Shown in pieces: positions 1 to 10,728 of a DNA stretch of 17,670 bases. Under the pieces are notes generated by a model that was not told the origin of the DNA, made no database searches, and worked only from the letters and a program-made list of their open reading frames with translations. Origin of the DNA: Smittium culicis (lineage: Eukaryota; Kickxellomycota; Harpellomycetes; Harpellales; Legeriomycetaceae); assembly GCA_001970855.1 (NCBI GenBank), contig LSSN01001402.1:1-17670 (forward strand), in the 5' to 3' direction. A program made the position numbers and the translations under genes. Every line of letters begins with the position of its first letter. Positions within the stretch are counted from its first letter, which is position 1.

Positions 1-1
1 T

Positions 2-586
2 ACATTTTCAAGTAGCGAAAATCTTGGTAATTCAACATCTAGAAAAAATGGCGGTCTATCACATGACAAATCACAGGTATCAACACGCAATAGCAGCAGT
101 GTAAATGTTACAAATGTTTTAAATTTTAATTCTTTAGAATCTAGAAAAAAATCACTATTTTTCGCAAAATCTGGAATTCACGACTATGGCCTTTTTACTC
201 GCGAGAACATATACGCAGGCGAGTTTGTTATTGAATACATTGGTGAAATCATAAGATCAAGCCTAGCTGATTTGCGTGAGCATCGCTACCATACCGAATA
301 TGGGCTGCCTTCGGACTGCTGCTATCTGTTTAGAATTGATAATGAAACCGTAATTGACGCTACGTTAACCGGTAACATTGCTCGCTTTGTCAACCACTCA
401 TGCGATCCTAACTGTATCGCGAAAGTAATTGTCGCCGATGGTTCAAAAAGAATAGGCATTTATGCTAAAACAGATATTGGGATTGGTGATGAAATTACTT
501 ATGACTATAAATTTAGTGTTGAAGATAGCGAGGATAAGATTCCATGTCTATGCGGAGCGGCAGCTTGTAGAGGATACTTAAATTAG
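2..586 (+). CDS. SET1: Set1-like histone H3 lysine-4 methyltransferase, C-terminal SET and post-SET part (5' partial)
   Basis: The frame is open from base 2 to a TAG stop at 584-586, giving 194 visible residues; the start lies left of the window. Residues 1-70 are Ser/Asn-rich low complexity. From about residue 75 comes the end of the N-SET linker ([20 protein letters not shown]), then the SET core: EYIGE, YLFRID, the cofactor-binding [11 protein letters not shown] (NHSC at residues 131-134) and ITYDY with the catalytic tyrosines at 167-169. A post-SET CxCx4C zinc motif follows (Cys 182, 184, 189), ending in RGYLN at the natural C-terminus. This order and the short post-SET tail are typical of Set1/MLL, the catalytic subunit of COMPASS, which methylates H3K4 in the nucleus using S-adenosylmethionine. 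All visible catalytic residues are intact and there is no intron in this part. A Trithorax/MLL assignment cannot be excluded without the N-terminus, but in a fungus Set1 would be expected. Confidence 0.93.
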   Translation, partial: TFSSSENLGNSTSRKNGGLSHDKSQVSTRNSSSVNVTNVLNFNSLESRKKSLFFAKSGIHDYGLFTRENIYAGEFVIEYIGEIIRSSLADLREHRYHTEYGLPSDCCYLFRIDNETVIDATLTGNIARFVNHSCDPNCIAKVIVADGSKRIGIYAKTDIGIGDEITYDYKFSVEDSEDKIPCLCGAAACRGYLN

Positions 587-2282
587 ACTTATTTAATTAA
601 AATTTAATTTCGGAAACCTCAAATTAGTGAATTTTTTCTTTACTTTTATTCATTTCTGCTATTAACTAAAAGAAATATTGGTACACTTAAAAATTCTTCA
701 CTATCTACTAATTAGAAATTTATTTTACTTTATGTATAGAATTTAATTTGATAAAAAAAAAAACATTCAGTATCTCGTTTTATACTTTTTCTAATACTAT
801 AAAAGTTATTATAAATCATTTTTAAATATTTTTGTTTATACTTTTAATATTCCTCAATATATATTAGCTTTTTATTAGATGTACCTAGGTTTATATGAAT
901 TTTTGAATAGTCTCTTAAGTCAAAATCGTTATTAGAAACACTTTTATCGCTTATTATAAAAAAAAAATTGATTAATATTTATCCTAAAAGAAAACATAAA
1001 ATGACGCATCACTAATTTCAGTTACCAAAAAAAAAAAAACAAGAAAATGCTATTTATAGCTAATTTTGCGATGTCACAAGAAAAAGATCGTAATATATGC
1101 TTGTATGTATTCATGGAAATTTGAAAATTTTTTTATGAGAGCTGAGGGAAAAAGGTGGAGGGCGGAAATAATACCGAATAATAACCAAGATTTCACCTAA
1201 AATTTGTAATTGGTTATCCTTTTTTTTTTTTTTTGCCTCAGAGTTTATTAAAAATTATCTAAAAGTATACAATAAACTAGTGAAAGATATTTAAAGAGCT
1301 AAAAAAATATTGTAAAAATAATTTCACAACAGACCATCCTCCGCCACTCTAGCAGCTTCATACCCACTGGGCATCGGTTTAAGGGGACTGGTGATTCACT
1401 AATATTTTCATACTGGTTCATCCAAGATTTAATTTTGCTAAAACTAAGAAATCCAAAACGTTTTGATTAGCACTATATTTCCTCATATTTTTTTTAATTA
1501 ATTCAAATAAAAAAAGCTTTACTAATATTTTTCGAGTAGGTAATCAAATATCAATAACAATAGTTATAAAGTATTTATCGTAAATATTTTCAATATTTTA
1601 TTTAGATTACTATTAATTGAAGATACTTATTTATTATTCAAAAATCCATTGATGTATACTATATACAATTTATAATACATTAACTATACCAGATACAATT
1701 ACAAAATATCTAATAGCTTATTATTTTTATATATATTTATCAAAATTCTGTAGCCTTAAAAAAAGGAATTAAACTTTATCTCTAGATTACTACTTTATAA
1801 AATATTAGAAATGAAATGATAATCAAATTTTTGTGCTACATTCCAGTAATAGTTATTATATTTTCTAACATATTTAACTTTTAGAAAAATTTAATCTAGC
1901 TATTTATACGAAAGTAGTGAATTTGTAAATTGAAACTTATTGTGAAATAAATAAATAGTTAATTACAAATGTGAAAAATGGGTATAGTAATATTCATGAA
2001 GCTAAGGTCGAAAAAAAATATCTAAAAATAAAATAATTATTAAATTAGGATTGCTATAGGATTTATTGTATTTACTTATTTACCAATAAATCTTTATAAA
2101 TTTGAGGATACAGAGTTCTCTAGAGTTATATCAAATACGCTCTATTTGATTCATTGTTATCGAATATGGACATAATTTTTGATTTCCTTGTTTTGAATCT
2201 ATTTAAAAAAAAAATCCAAGTTAAAAAAATCTGAAATTATAGGTGTAATAAAAGATAAATTAAATGATAATTAAGCTAAATA
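587..2282. other. AT-rich intergenic region between convergent genes
   Basis: About 1.7 kb of very AT-rich DNA with many homopolymer runs, for example a T run near 1220-1234. It separates the 3' end of the Set1-like gene (+) from the 3' end of the RalGAP-like gene (-), so it holds both 3' UTRs and no expected promoter. I see no open frame with coding character. The only recognisable island is the slightly GC-richer stretch at about 1332-1400, described separately. Confidence 0.7.
1332..1400 (-). repeat. isolated fragment related to the LINE 3' UTR
   Basis: These 69 bases align almost without gaps to 12194-12262, the 3' UTR of the LINE at the right of the window. About 70% of bases match by eye, with shared blocks such as TCCGCCA, CATAC, CACTG and TGGTGAT. 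Orientation is the same as in the LINE. No coding part of a LINE is adjacent, so this is probably a severely 5'-truncated LINE copy or a SINE sharing the LINE tail. The flanks give no clear target-site duplication or poly(A). Confidence 0.6.
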
Positions 2283-5200
2283 TTACATTGATGAGTCTAT
2301 TCCTAAAGTTTTGTTTATTGCTCTTTGAGTTTCTATTATTGTCAATGACAACAGGGTTGGTAGGTAGTCCACATTGACTATTGAATCATCAAAAATGGGG
2401 CCAGAACTCTAAATAAATAATAAATTATAGTTACAGGCCGGAAGAGATATCAGGGTAGAAATAAAGCTGAAAAATAGAATAAGTATTAAATAATTTTTTA
2501 AAAAATATATAGTTACCAAAAGCAAATAATCTGTATCTGATTGGCTTGTACTGTAAATAATTTTCTTGATATGCACTAACGATCCGTTCACATTATTTAT
2601 GGGTGAAATTATGTAGAATACCCATAGCGGGTAGGAGCCTTCGATTGAATCGATATCATAGTCATAATCTTCATTCCATAAGCTATTATCTAGAGAAAAG
2701 CTATTAGTCGTTGCAACACTATACGAGTCCACATCAAATTTATTAGGTGTTGACTTCAAGCCCATAATATTTTCGAAATGCTTGTCTACCTTTTTAATTC
2801 CAGTTATTCCCTCGCTCTGTAGCCGGAGAGAAAAGTGTAAGAGATCCATTGATTGGTGATTATCGCTAGTAGAATAGAAAATAAACTGGCTGGCGCCAAG
2901 TTCAGCAGCTGTTTCAATAGGTAAGAACTTGAGACTATACCCAAGCGACTTTGGCAGTGTAAACTCTCTTTGTCCAACTTTAAGAGCTGAGTCTTTGTTG
3001 TCAATAGAAAAAGTATTTAGTTTATTGACTAAACTGAGATAGCTGGTTATTTTTTCTTCAGACTCTTCGTTCTGTAGATTTAATAAGTGTAATCCTGCTT
3101 TGATTTCTAAAAACGGAGCTAAAGTTTTCAAATCTTCCACTCTGAACCTAGACTCCAGGTCCACGTTCAACTTGTATGCTGCTTGGTCTGCCAAGAATAT
3201 TGGTAGCCTATACAAGTTCATCTTTCCTTGCTGGTTAGCCTCAAGATTCTTACCAATCGATTCAAACTCTGTCAAATGACTGAGATTAAACTTATCTTTA
3301 AGCTTTTCAGACTTTTCTGAAATCTGTGCCATGAAGTTATTTATGAATTTGACATCATTAATGTAGCTAGCACTTAATGAATCTATATAATTTTCCATGT
3401 TTTCGTTTTTATTTATTTGTGCATATTTTGCTCTATCCTGAAGGCTGCCATATCTATTGTAGTGATTTTTAATTGAAAGCGATGACTCATTTGTTGGTTG
3501 TCGTGAAGATCTTTTACCGTCTTTCTTTATGGGAGATTTGGTAAAAATCTCAGGGCTCGTAAGAGATTTGTTCATTCCCGAGAGCTCGTTTGTATTACTG
3601 AGCTTACTATTATTATAATAGGACGAATTATTTTCTTGACCAGGCATATCCATCTGGCTGCTATCAATTAGCTGAGATGAGCTATTAACCATTGCAGATC
3701 TCTGAAGCTTATTTATCAACTCTGACTCAAATATTGATTCTAAGTAACTGTCGTCATTGTACGAGTGGGGAATATTTATATTGTAAGGATGGGATCCATA
3801 TGGGCTATGGATTTCAATAGAAAACTCGTTATCGTTAATCTTGGCGACCCTAAGAAGCGTTGAAGATTCTTTGTAATAAAAGTACTCAACAGGTGAAAGC
3901 TTCTGGCCATAACTGTAGTTTGAAATTCTACCACCACTATCACTTTCAAACGGATCTATTACCCCTTGAATAAGCTTATCCTTTGATGGCCAAAGGCTGT
4001 CTAATGAGTATCCTAAATATGCTTGGTTCAAAAAATTCGCAAACTCAATAACAGTTCTATATAAATTAAAAACAACTCTCTGAGAGATATTAGTATTTGC
4101 AAACATGTTTTCGAAATCCACATTAGCATCAATATGCGAGTTTTCAACAAATTTGTTGATATAATAAGATAGAGGTTTTTCTTCAATAACCTCCTCAATT
4201 ATAGATGGTTCTTTAGCACGAGGTTTAGAAGTCCCGAAGTCACTTAAATGTGTATCAGCAATTTTAAGAGCATCGCCGACCATTCGCTTAGCCATTTTAA
4301 CTCTGCTAGAGTTGAAAAAGCTTTTCTTTTTTGAGTTTGAAGGTGCTTCCAGAGATTTTACGGTACTTTCTTTAGTGTCAGTTTTTCTTAAGGGTATCTC
4401 AGGCATAGGCGGAACCTGTGGTAAAGCTTGAGTGTTAATATTAGACGACATAGACTGCGAATTTAACTCAGCAGAGCTGGTAAAAGAGTTGGAAAACATA
4501 ATACTTTCTGAATTTTCGATCGCATTAGACTCGAATTTAGGAATTATTTGGTTTTGAGATGGTTTGAACAAATTTGGGTTCTTGTTCAACTTGATCAGAG
4601 TATTAATATTCATTGAAGTTTTCCAAATTTTAGAAATCTTTTCTGAAATTTCCTCATTATTTATTAACCAATTGTTCTGATTAATCCACCAGCGTAAGCA
4701 CAGAAGTATTTCGGTAGTTACTTGGAAATAAACTCCCTAAATTTAAAATTTATTGTTTTTAAATAATTTAATTTAATTTTTCAAAAGAAAAATTACAGCA
4801 TTAATACAGTAAATAAAAAATTTGATTATTTTATTTTATGGCTGAATTTACCTCAATTACAAGATCTATTATAGCAAAGAATAGGCCATAAAGCTCAGCT
4901 ATGACTTTTTTTGCTAAATATTCTTCAACACCATGTTTCAGCACAATGCTCATTTGCCTTAATCCACGGATTATCTGAAGCTCACGGTCTCCAGGATCTT
5001 TGGCTTGAGAGAGCTATTTAAAAAGCGAAAATTATTAAAATAAAAATGACTTTGATTATAAATAATTTTTAAGAGTATAGAAATTTTGAATAATTTGCGG
5101 AGGGAAGATAGTAGCTATGAAAATTTTATACCTCAGATAATAGTAATTCTACAGTTCTGACACAGAGTTCGTTTGATTTTTGCGAGTCTTGCATGGATAT

Positions 5201-8200
5201 CAGTAGGATAGTATTAACTAATATGCTCATATTTTCGCTATTTTTTTCGTATGAGACTGAAAGGAGTAGATCGGGCAGTAAAAGCTCGTAAATCTATTAA
5301 TACATAATTTAAAAAAATATTTTAATAAATATTTGATGCGCTAGATAAAATAAAGCGTATTATATGCTACAATATTAATAATAATATGATCAAAGGATAG
5401 CCAATTCCCAAGCTAATAGAAAGAAATATGATGGAAAAAATAAATCTATATTGGGTTAAAAACTGTACCTCTTGCATATTTTTTGGCACATTAGGTTCAA
5501 CATTTGAGTTGACATCATTGAAAATTTTGATGCTCGAATCGAAAGAAATGTTGTCCGGGCTATTTGAAAATAGACCATTTCTGTTTGGGCGGAAAATGGT
5601 TATTTCATTTTGTGAGTTCATAGCAAGATTCTGGATGGAATAGTTAAATAATGATTCTTGATTATCAATCGGAGTATCAGAGAAAGCATCAGGTGGTGGA
5701 GGAATGTCTGTATAAGTTTCTGGAACGATACTTGGACTAACTTGTTGCTGTATACTACTTTCGGGAAGAGATGTTTTAGAGTCATTTTTGTTATCAGTGA
5801 CATAGTTTCTGTACGGATCTTTTTCTATGCTATTAACAAGTTCGATCTGGCTATTTGTTTGCGAAAATACAAGTAGATAAGATAAAATTCGTGATGAGCT
5901 TGATCTAATTTTATCTGGGCTAACAGCGATAGTTAATACAGGTGAAAGCTAATAAAAAAGAAACACAACTTTTTAATTATTGATATAATTTAAAAAATGT
6001 ACAAAGAGAGACAAAAAATTACTGTGGGTAAGACTTGCTGTATTGAAAATGTATAGTCCCAAACAAAGGCTCTAATTCCTGGAAAATCAGAGATTACTAA
6101 ATTTTTTCCATGAACTAAAATCGATTGTAAACAATCAATATTGTTGAAAGCCTAAAAAAATAGAATAATTGTACATTTCAGATATTTAAAATTTCAAATA
6201 TTAATAATAATACTAGTTGTATGAAACAATAAATTTATTATTGTATAAAAATTATCGTTACTTGTCTAAGGGCTAAGTAGAACAACTCTATGTACTTAGT
6301 GTGAGGAACTTCGTTCCTAGAATACGCTCTACTAAAAATTTCACACAGCATTGAAATTGCTATATTTCGAGATTGGGAAACCCTATTTAAATCAAAAAAA
6401 AAATTATTGAGCTTCATTGTCAATTGAAAAAATGCAAAGCAAAACGAGATGGATCTTCAAATATAAAAAAAAACTAATCTATAGTAAAGTGATGAATAAA
6501 TGAAAGTTACTTGTAATTGTTCGAGAATGTTTTAAGCACAGCGTTAAATAGGTGATCACCGATCATGTCCAGTATAGTATTACTGCTGGGCCCTTTAATA
6601 TAAGTTTGATATTTCTATAAAATAAGTATTCAAAAATAAGATATTAAGAAGAGGAAATAAAAAAAAATTTTTAGATTATGACTATATAAAGAATATTTTT
6701 ATGATAATGCGTGAAATAAAACATGTTTGAAAAGTGAGAATGTGTAATTACAATGTCTAATTTTTTATTTATTAGTGTATAATCCATATCGATTAGCTCG
6801 CGAACAATTGTAGATAATCCCTAAATGTAAGTTATCAAAAAAATAAAATAAAAATATGCATAAAAAGTTAATAGATATGAAATGGAAATGACTAAGGTGA
6901 TTTTTTTCTAAAAAAAAAAATTGTAAAACTAAAATAGAAATAATATTAAGTTTACATTAACAGCAGCCCTGAAACTGTCTTCGTTGAGTAAGTGTATAGA
7001 TTGGATTAAATCTATAAAGTTTATTTATTATTATTTAAAAAATAAGATTAAATCATTCAATTCGATTTAGTAGAGGAAACCTTATAAGAATAATTTGATA
7101 AAATACATCTAATAATCCGAAATTAATAAATCTTACTTAACAGTCTAGGCCACGTGAATAGGATATAAGAATCTGAGAGATCGAGCTTAATGAATCGATT
7201 GCGGCTAAAGTTTGTAAGAGAAGAAATTGAGAAAAAATTTTATTGTTTAGAGCTTTTCGATTTTGAGGAATGATACAATATAAAAATGAATGTCAAAAAA
7301 AAATAAAAATAATAAAAATTACCCAAGCTCAAGGACTAAGGACTGAGTACCGATTCTAGGGTCGTTATCGTATAAAATTCTACATGATCTTCTAGTAAAC
7401 GATACAGATGCAGTTGAGACGTCACTGACTACTTGCGAACGATGAGTCCAGAATTTTATTCGATACTAAAACCGATAAAAATTAATTGTGTGAGATAGAT
7501 TTAACTGATAATTATCCGGTTGAAAAATTAAAAAAATATAAATATAAATATAAATAATAAGGAATAAAGGAGAGGGGGAGAGGGGAGATTTTTATATCCT
7601 AAAAAAAAGTAAGTAAAAAAGGGAGTGGGGGCTAAATAACTTACAATAAGTGTGCTCCACATTTTATCATCGACAGTTTCAGTTCTAAACCATACTTCAA
7701 AGAAGTTCTATATAAGGATTAAAGAAAATTTTGAATTATAATATGATTGAAAAAGTAAAAAATAAAGATTCTAGAAAGAAAGAAAAAAAAGAGTAGATTA
7801 AAAGTATGTGAAAAATGAAAATATATGGGATACCTTCATCAAAAGTTCACTGATCGAAGTACCAACACCTGCCCACATGGGGTCAGTTTGTCTATAAATT
7901 CTTTCGAAATCGATAATTTCTTCATTTTCGTTTCCTTGTTTTAGGCAAAAATCGGCAACACCAGTTATGGATTTAACGACAGTTTGTATGATAGTTTTCC
8001 TCCAAATATTGCTTGGATTAATTCTAGTTAGTACAGTGAATATCATCAATACTGTTTTGAGCAGTTCAGTATACTTTTCAGTTGGTGTGTAGGCATGTTT
8101 ATTCTGTTGAATATCTTCTGTAAAGGATATAGAAGGTTTTGTCGAGCTAGATTTTTGTACTTGAGATTTGAATCCCAAAATTCCTCTTTTTATTTTAGTC

Positions 8201-8866
8201 GCTGAATTTTCAGGGGTTGGCTCTAATTCTACTGGAACTGGGGCAGGATCCTCTACTTCTGGCTTCGGAATGTCAGTACTAATTGCGCCAGTGGTACTGT
8301 ATGGTCGTGGGTTGAATAAAAGGACCAGTTCAAATATGATTTTCTATATTATTTTATATAAATAACAATAGTGGTGGTAAGATAATGTGGCGAATATTTT
8401 AAAAATAATTTTTTATAAATATTTACTTTTAAAAAGCCATCGATTTCTTCATGTTGTAGGTATTTCGGTCTGAGATTAGGCTTCAATAGCCATATTTGAT
8501 ATACTTCAACAGAATGTTTAATAGTATCAACAAATTCAATAGGGAGAAGTAATCCTTGTACTAGGAGTGCATGTGCCCAGTCGAACTGTTCTTTAGTTGA
8601 AAAATGAGTTGATTTTTCGTCTTCGTCCTTTAGTAAAGGAAGTAAACCCAGTAACATTTGATTAATGTTACTTGCTGGTAAACTCGACAAAAGAGTATTA
8701 TCTAAGTGAGGTGATTTAAATAACAGAATTCAAAGGTTATTACTCTAGTATATTTTAAATAATAGAGATACGAAAGTAAAGAAAAGCGGAATTATTGTAT
8801 AAGTATCTTACATTGCTTTTCTTCATTATCTATCAGCCCTATATGATAAAGCCATTCCAGCCCCAT
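2283..8866 (-). CDS. RALGAPB: Ral GTPase-activating protein beta-subunit-like protein, 16 exons, predicted 1580 aa
   Basis: Exons in coding order are 8866-8812, 8701-8427, 8343-7834, 7707-7645, 7465-7323, 7204-7137, 7011-6956, 6820-6752, 6614-6511, 6382-6262, 6151-6023, 5948-5469, 5293-5132, 5013-4852, 4736-2517 and 2408-2283 (TAA at 2283-2285). They sum to 4743 nt, all phases agree, and every intron is GT-AG. The ATG at 8866 is preceded by an in-frame TGA four codons before it. Landmarks I recall from animal RalGAP-beta occur in the right order: an N-terminal LEW and LLSSLPAS; GLLLPIEF before a helix ending VEVYQIWLL; FFEVWF (exon 4); TWPRLL (exon 6); SFRAAVNGLSTIV across exons 7-8; TILDMIGDHLF (exon 9); a beta-strand region near 1081-1122; a Rap/RalGAP-like fold from about residue 1360; and GPIFDD near 1542. 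Length is close to the roughly 1500-aa animal protein. The beta subunit is known to pair with a catalytic alpha subunit to switch off Ral GTPases; it is not itself the catalytic chain. Ser/Asn-rich linkers fill about residues 130-190, 560-690 and 860-960. Tuberin or RalGAP-alpha is the alternative, but the N-terminus fits beta best. Confidence 0.85.
2409..8811 (-). other. fifteen short spliceosomal introns of the RalGAP-like gene
   Basis: Introns lie at 8811-8702, 8426-8344, 7833-7708, 7644-7466, 7322-7205, 7136-7012, 6955-6821, 6751-6615, 6510-6383, 6261-6152, 6022-5949, 5468-5294, 5131-5014, 4851-4737 and 2516-2409. Lengths are 74-179 bases. Donors are mostly GTAAxx (GTAAGT, GTAAAT, GTAACT, GTAATT), with GTATCC, GTATAA and GTACAG as variants. 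Acceptors are T-rich ending in TAG or TTAG. The introns are far more AT-rich than the exons. They cluster in the first 60% of the protein; the last 740 codons before the final exon are uninterrupted. Confidence 0.8.
7366..7465 (-). repeat. 16-nt inverted repeat inside exon 5 of the RalGAP-like gene
   Basis: TATCGTATAAAATTCT at 7366-7381 is the reverse complement, with one mismatch in 16, of AGAATTTTATTCGATA at 7450-7465. The two arms enclose 68 bases. The outer arm on the minus strand begins exactly at the first base of exon 5. The exon appears to encode about 17 residues more than animal RalGAP-beta has here. A transcript could form a long-range hairpin; a degenerate mobile-element insert that became exonic is another option. 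Confidence 0.4.
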
Positions 8867-9576
8867 TTTAAATCTATTACTTCAAGGTATGCGAGTGTAT
8901 ATGCAATTGAAGTTAGAAAAAGCTAACCGAAAATGATAAGGCTGAATAATTAAGGATAAATATGTAAAATACGATATGACTAAGCGCTTAAGTATAAATG
9001 ATTCTAATATTTAATAATTTCGATGGATTAGAAAAGTAAAGAACATATTTATAGATTATTTGATATGGAAATAATAAGGTTTACTTGATCCTGAAATTAA
9101 AGTTAAAAACTGTGCACATTTTTGCAAAAAATTAAAGGTATTTTATTTTGGATCGTTATTAGCTCCGATAATGATCTATTTGCAGGTTTTTATTATTAAA
9201 TTAGGGTAAGCAGTCCCGTGAAATTCGATGTTTTTTTAGATTTGAAGCTGAGTGATTGGTTCAAAGATTATTTCCCGTTTAAGCGAATTATTTGCGCTGA
9301 AAGTATCAGTTAAGCAATAAAATTCTGCACTAATATAACAGCTAAAGCCAGTAAGCTCTATAGTGTTGTTATTTTTAGTTCCTGAAAAGCGTTTTTTTTT
9401 GGCAAAATATGGTCACTTAGATCAGTATCCATTTACTATTGGGCTAATAATCACGTTCATTCACTCAATAAATTACGTAGATTACATAACCGCATCAAGC
9501 TTTTATATGAGTTACTCATACGATATTCTTATTGCCCAAAACAAATCCTTACTCTTTTCTGACCAACGCGCTTTAA

Positions 9577-9765
9577 CCCTTTCACTCGCGGTAGACTATT
9601 TTTCAACTACAAAATATAGCAAATAAGATTCAGCTAAAATAATTTATTTCTGAGTTATTATAACCTATTGGTATATTAATAAATAACAGCAAATAATAAA
9701 CCTGCTTTTAAATCTTAAACGAATCAAAAATATAATTTTTTTAAAAAGTGTTGGACTTGAAAGGG
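9577..9765. mobile_element. piggyBac-like TTAA MITE, copy A (189 bp, degraded right target site)
   Basis: The left end CCCTTTCA directly follows TTAA (9573-9576). The right end TGAAAGGG is followed by CTGA, a presumably mutated TTAA. Over about the first 40 bases the left end matches copy C at 10882, including CAACTACAAAAT against GAACTACCAAAAT. The right end shares AGTGTT and GAAAGGG with copy C. Its length nearly equals copy C (189 against 191 bp). TTAA target sites with ends starting CCC are the hallmark of piggyBac-type elements. There is no transposase, so it is non-autonomous. Confidence 0.6.
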
Positions 9766-9870
9766 CTGATAAATAGATTCGGGAAATTCTTTTCATAGAG
9801 TGCGCTTTTGAGATTAATGAGCTACACTGTATGAAATTTCTTATTTAATTAATATCCAGTAAATAAAATC

Positions 9871-10590
9871 GTCTGTTTTTTATAGCAAATAATACTTTTA
9901 GAATTAAATGGATAATGGAAATTCTTACATATTCTGCCAATAATAGTTTTAAATGTAAATTAATCAGTCCAATAACTTTAAGCTGCAACAAAGTGCTTTC
10001 TTTGTTCAGAAACTCCCATTTGTTGATTCGTCTGTAATATATTGGAGATTCGAATGAAAAGCGGATCATTTTCCATCATATTTTTCCTTCACTAAAAATT
10101 CTATTTGTGTTATAAATCCAATTATAACAAACTAGCAAATAGATTAGATAGTTTAGCCTATAAAATCTCCTGATTTTTTGTAACAAATAAAATCCAAAGG
10201 AAAAATAGTTCCTCCCATCATAAGAATCTCCCGTATAACAATTTATTGTTTGCTACAATTCTACATTAAATCAACATTTGAATCAGTCTCAGAATTAGAT
10301 CTTTTTTATTTAACCCGTTTTTTATAATAGCTACATCAAAATGCCCCTACTAATCGTATAAAGGGGATAATTCAGTGTACCAATAAATAAAAATTGCTAT
10401 TCTGTTTCATTTTAGCAAATTAGTACAAATAATATGCGAGATTCTGAACAAAGAAAGCACTTTGTTTCAGCTTAAAGTTATTGGACTGATTAATTTACAT
10501 TTAAAATTTTTGTTGGCCGAATTGAAAAGGCATTTCAATTTTTCTATTAGCTTATTTCGTTATTAAATTATTATTTGCTAAAAATAGCCT
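9871..10590. repeat. inverted repeat: 65-nt arms, 64 of 65 identical, within longer imperfect arms
   Basis: The strong arms are 9947-10011 and 10442-10506, in opposite orientation, differing by one base, and 430 bases apart. Weaker similarity (roughly 60%) extends outward on both sides to about 9875 and 10585, both arms ending near TAGCAAATAAT. Both arms are open in the frame that reads LNKESTLLQL (minus, left arm) and LNKESTLFQL (plus, right arm), continuing to LLAE. In the flanks of the core, synonymous as well as replacement changes occur. The left arm lies within a 74-codon ATG-initiated frame at 9845-10069 (-). I do not recognise the peptide. This may be the coding remnant of an unknown repeat family or the arms of a large hairpin. 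Confidence 0.65.
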
Positions 10591-10728
10591 TAGATTTTTT
10601 TTATTGGAATAAATATAAAAATTAAAATTCATACACTTTAACACTTTAAACTATAAAACGACTCCTTCATAAAGAATCTCGCATTTACAAATAATAATTA
10701 TTAGCTTTGTTATAAAATGTCTACTTTG

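Noticed and set aside
1332..1400. Possible tRNA or tRNA-derived promoter
   Set aside because: Neither strand shows proper A and B boxes or a cloverleaf; similarity to the LINE 3' UTR explains it better.
5428..5876. Two short plus-strand frames in the 5.4-5.9 kb region
   Set aside because: They lie antisense to exon 12 of the RalGAP-like gene, which has consistent splice phases and homology.
7134..7300. An alternative frame through exon 6 with a helix-like peptide (ISQILISYSRGLD)
   Set aside because: It needs weak splice sites and ends in TAA at the donor. The chosen frame uses canonical sites with matching phases, and the family landmarks on both sides fall in order.
7430..7460. A CGATGAGTCC string suggesting a hammerhead ribozyme core
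   Set aside because: The invariant CUGANGA and GAAA elements are absent, and the stretch lies within exon 5.
9363..9626. An 87-codon open frame on the plus strand
   Set aside because: It has no early ATG, resembles no family I know, and its 3' part runs through the left end of MITE copy A, so it is most likely chance.
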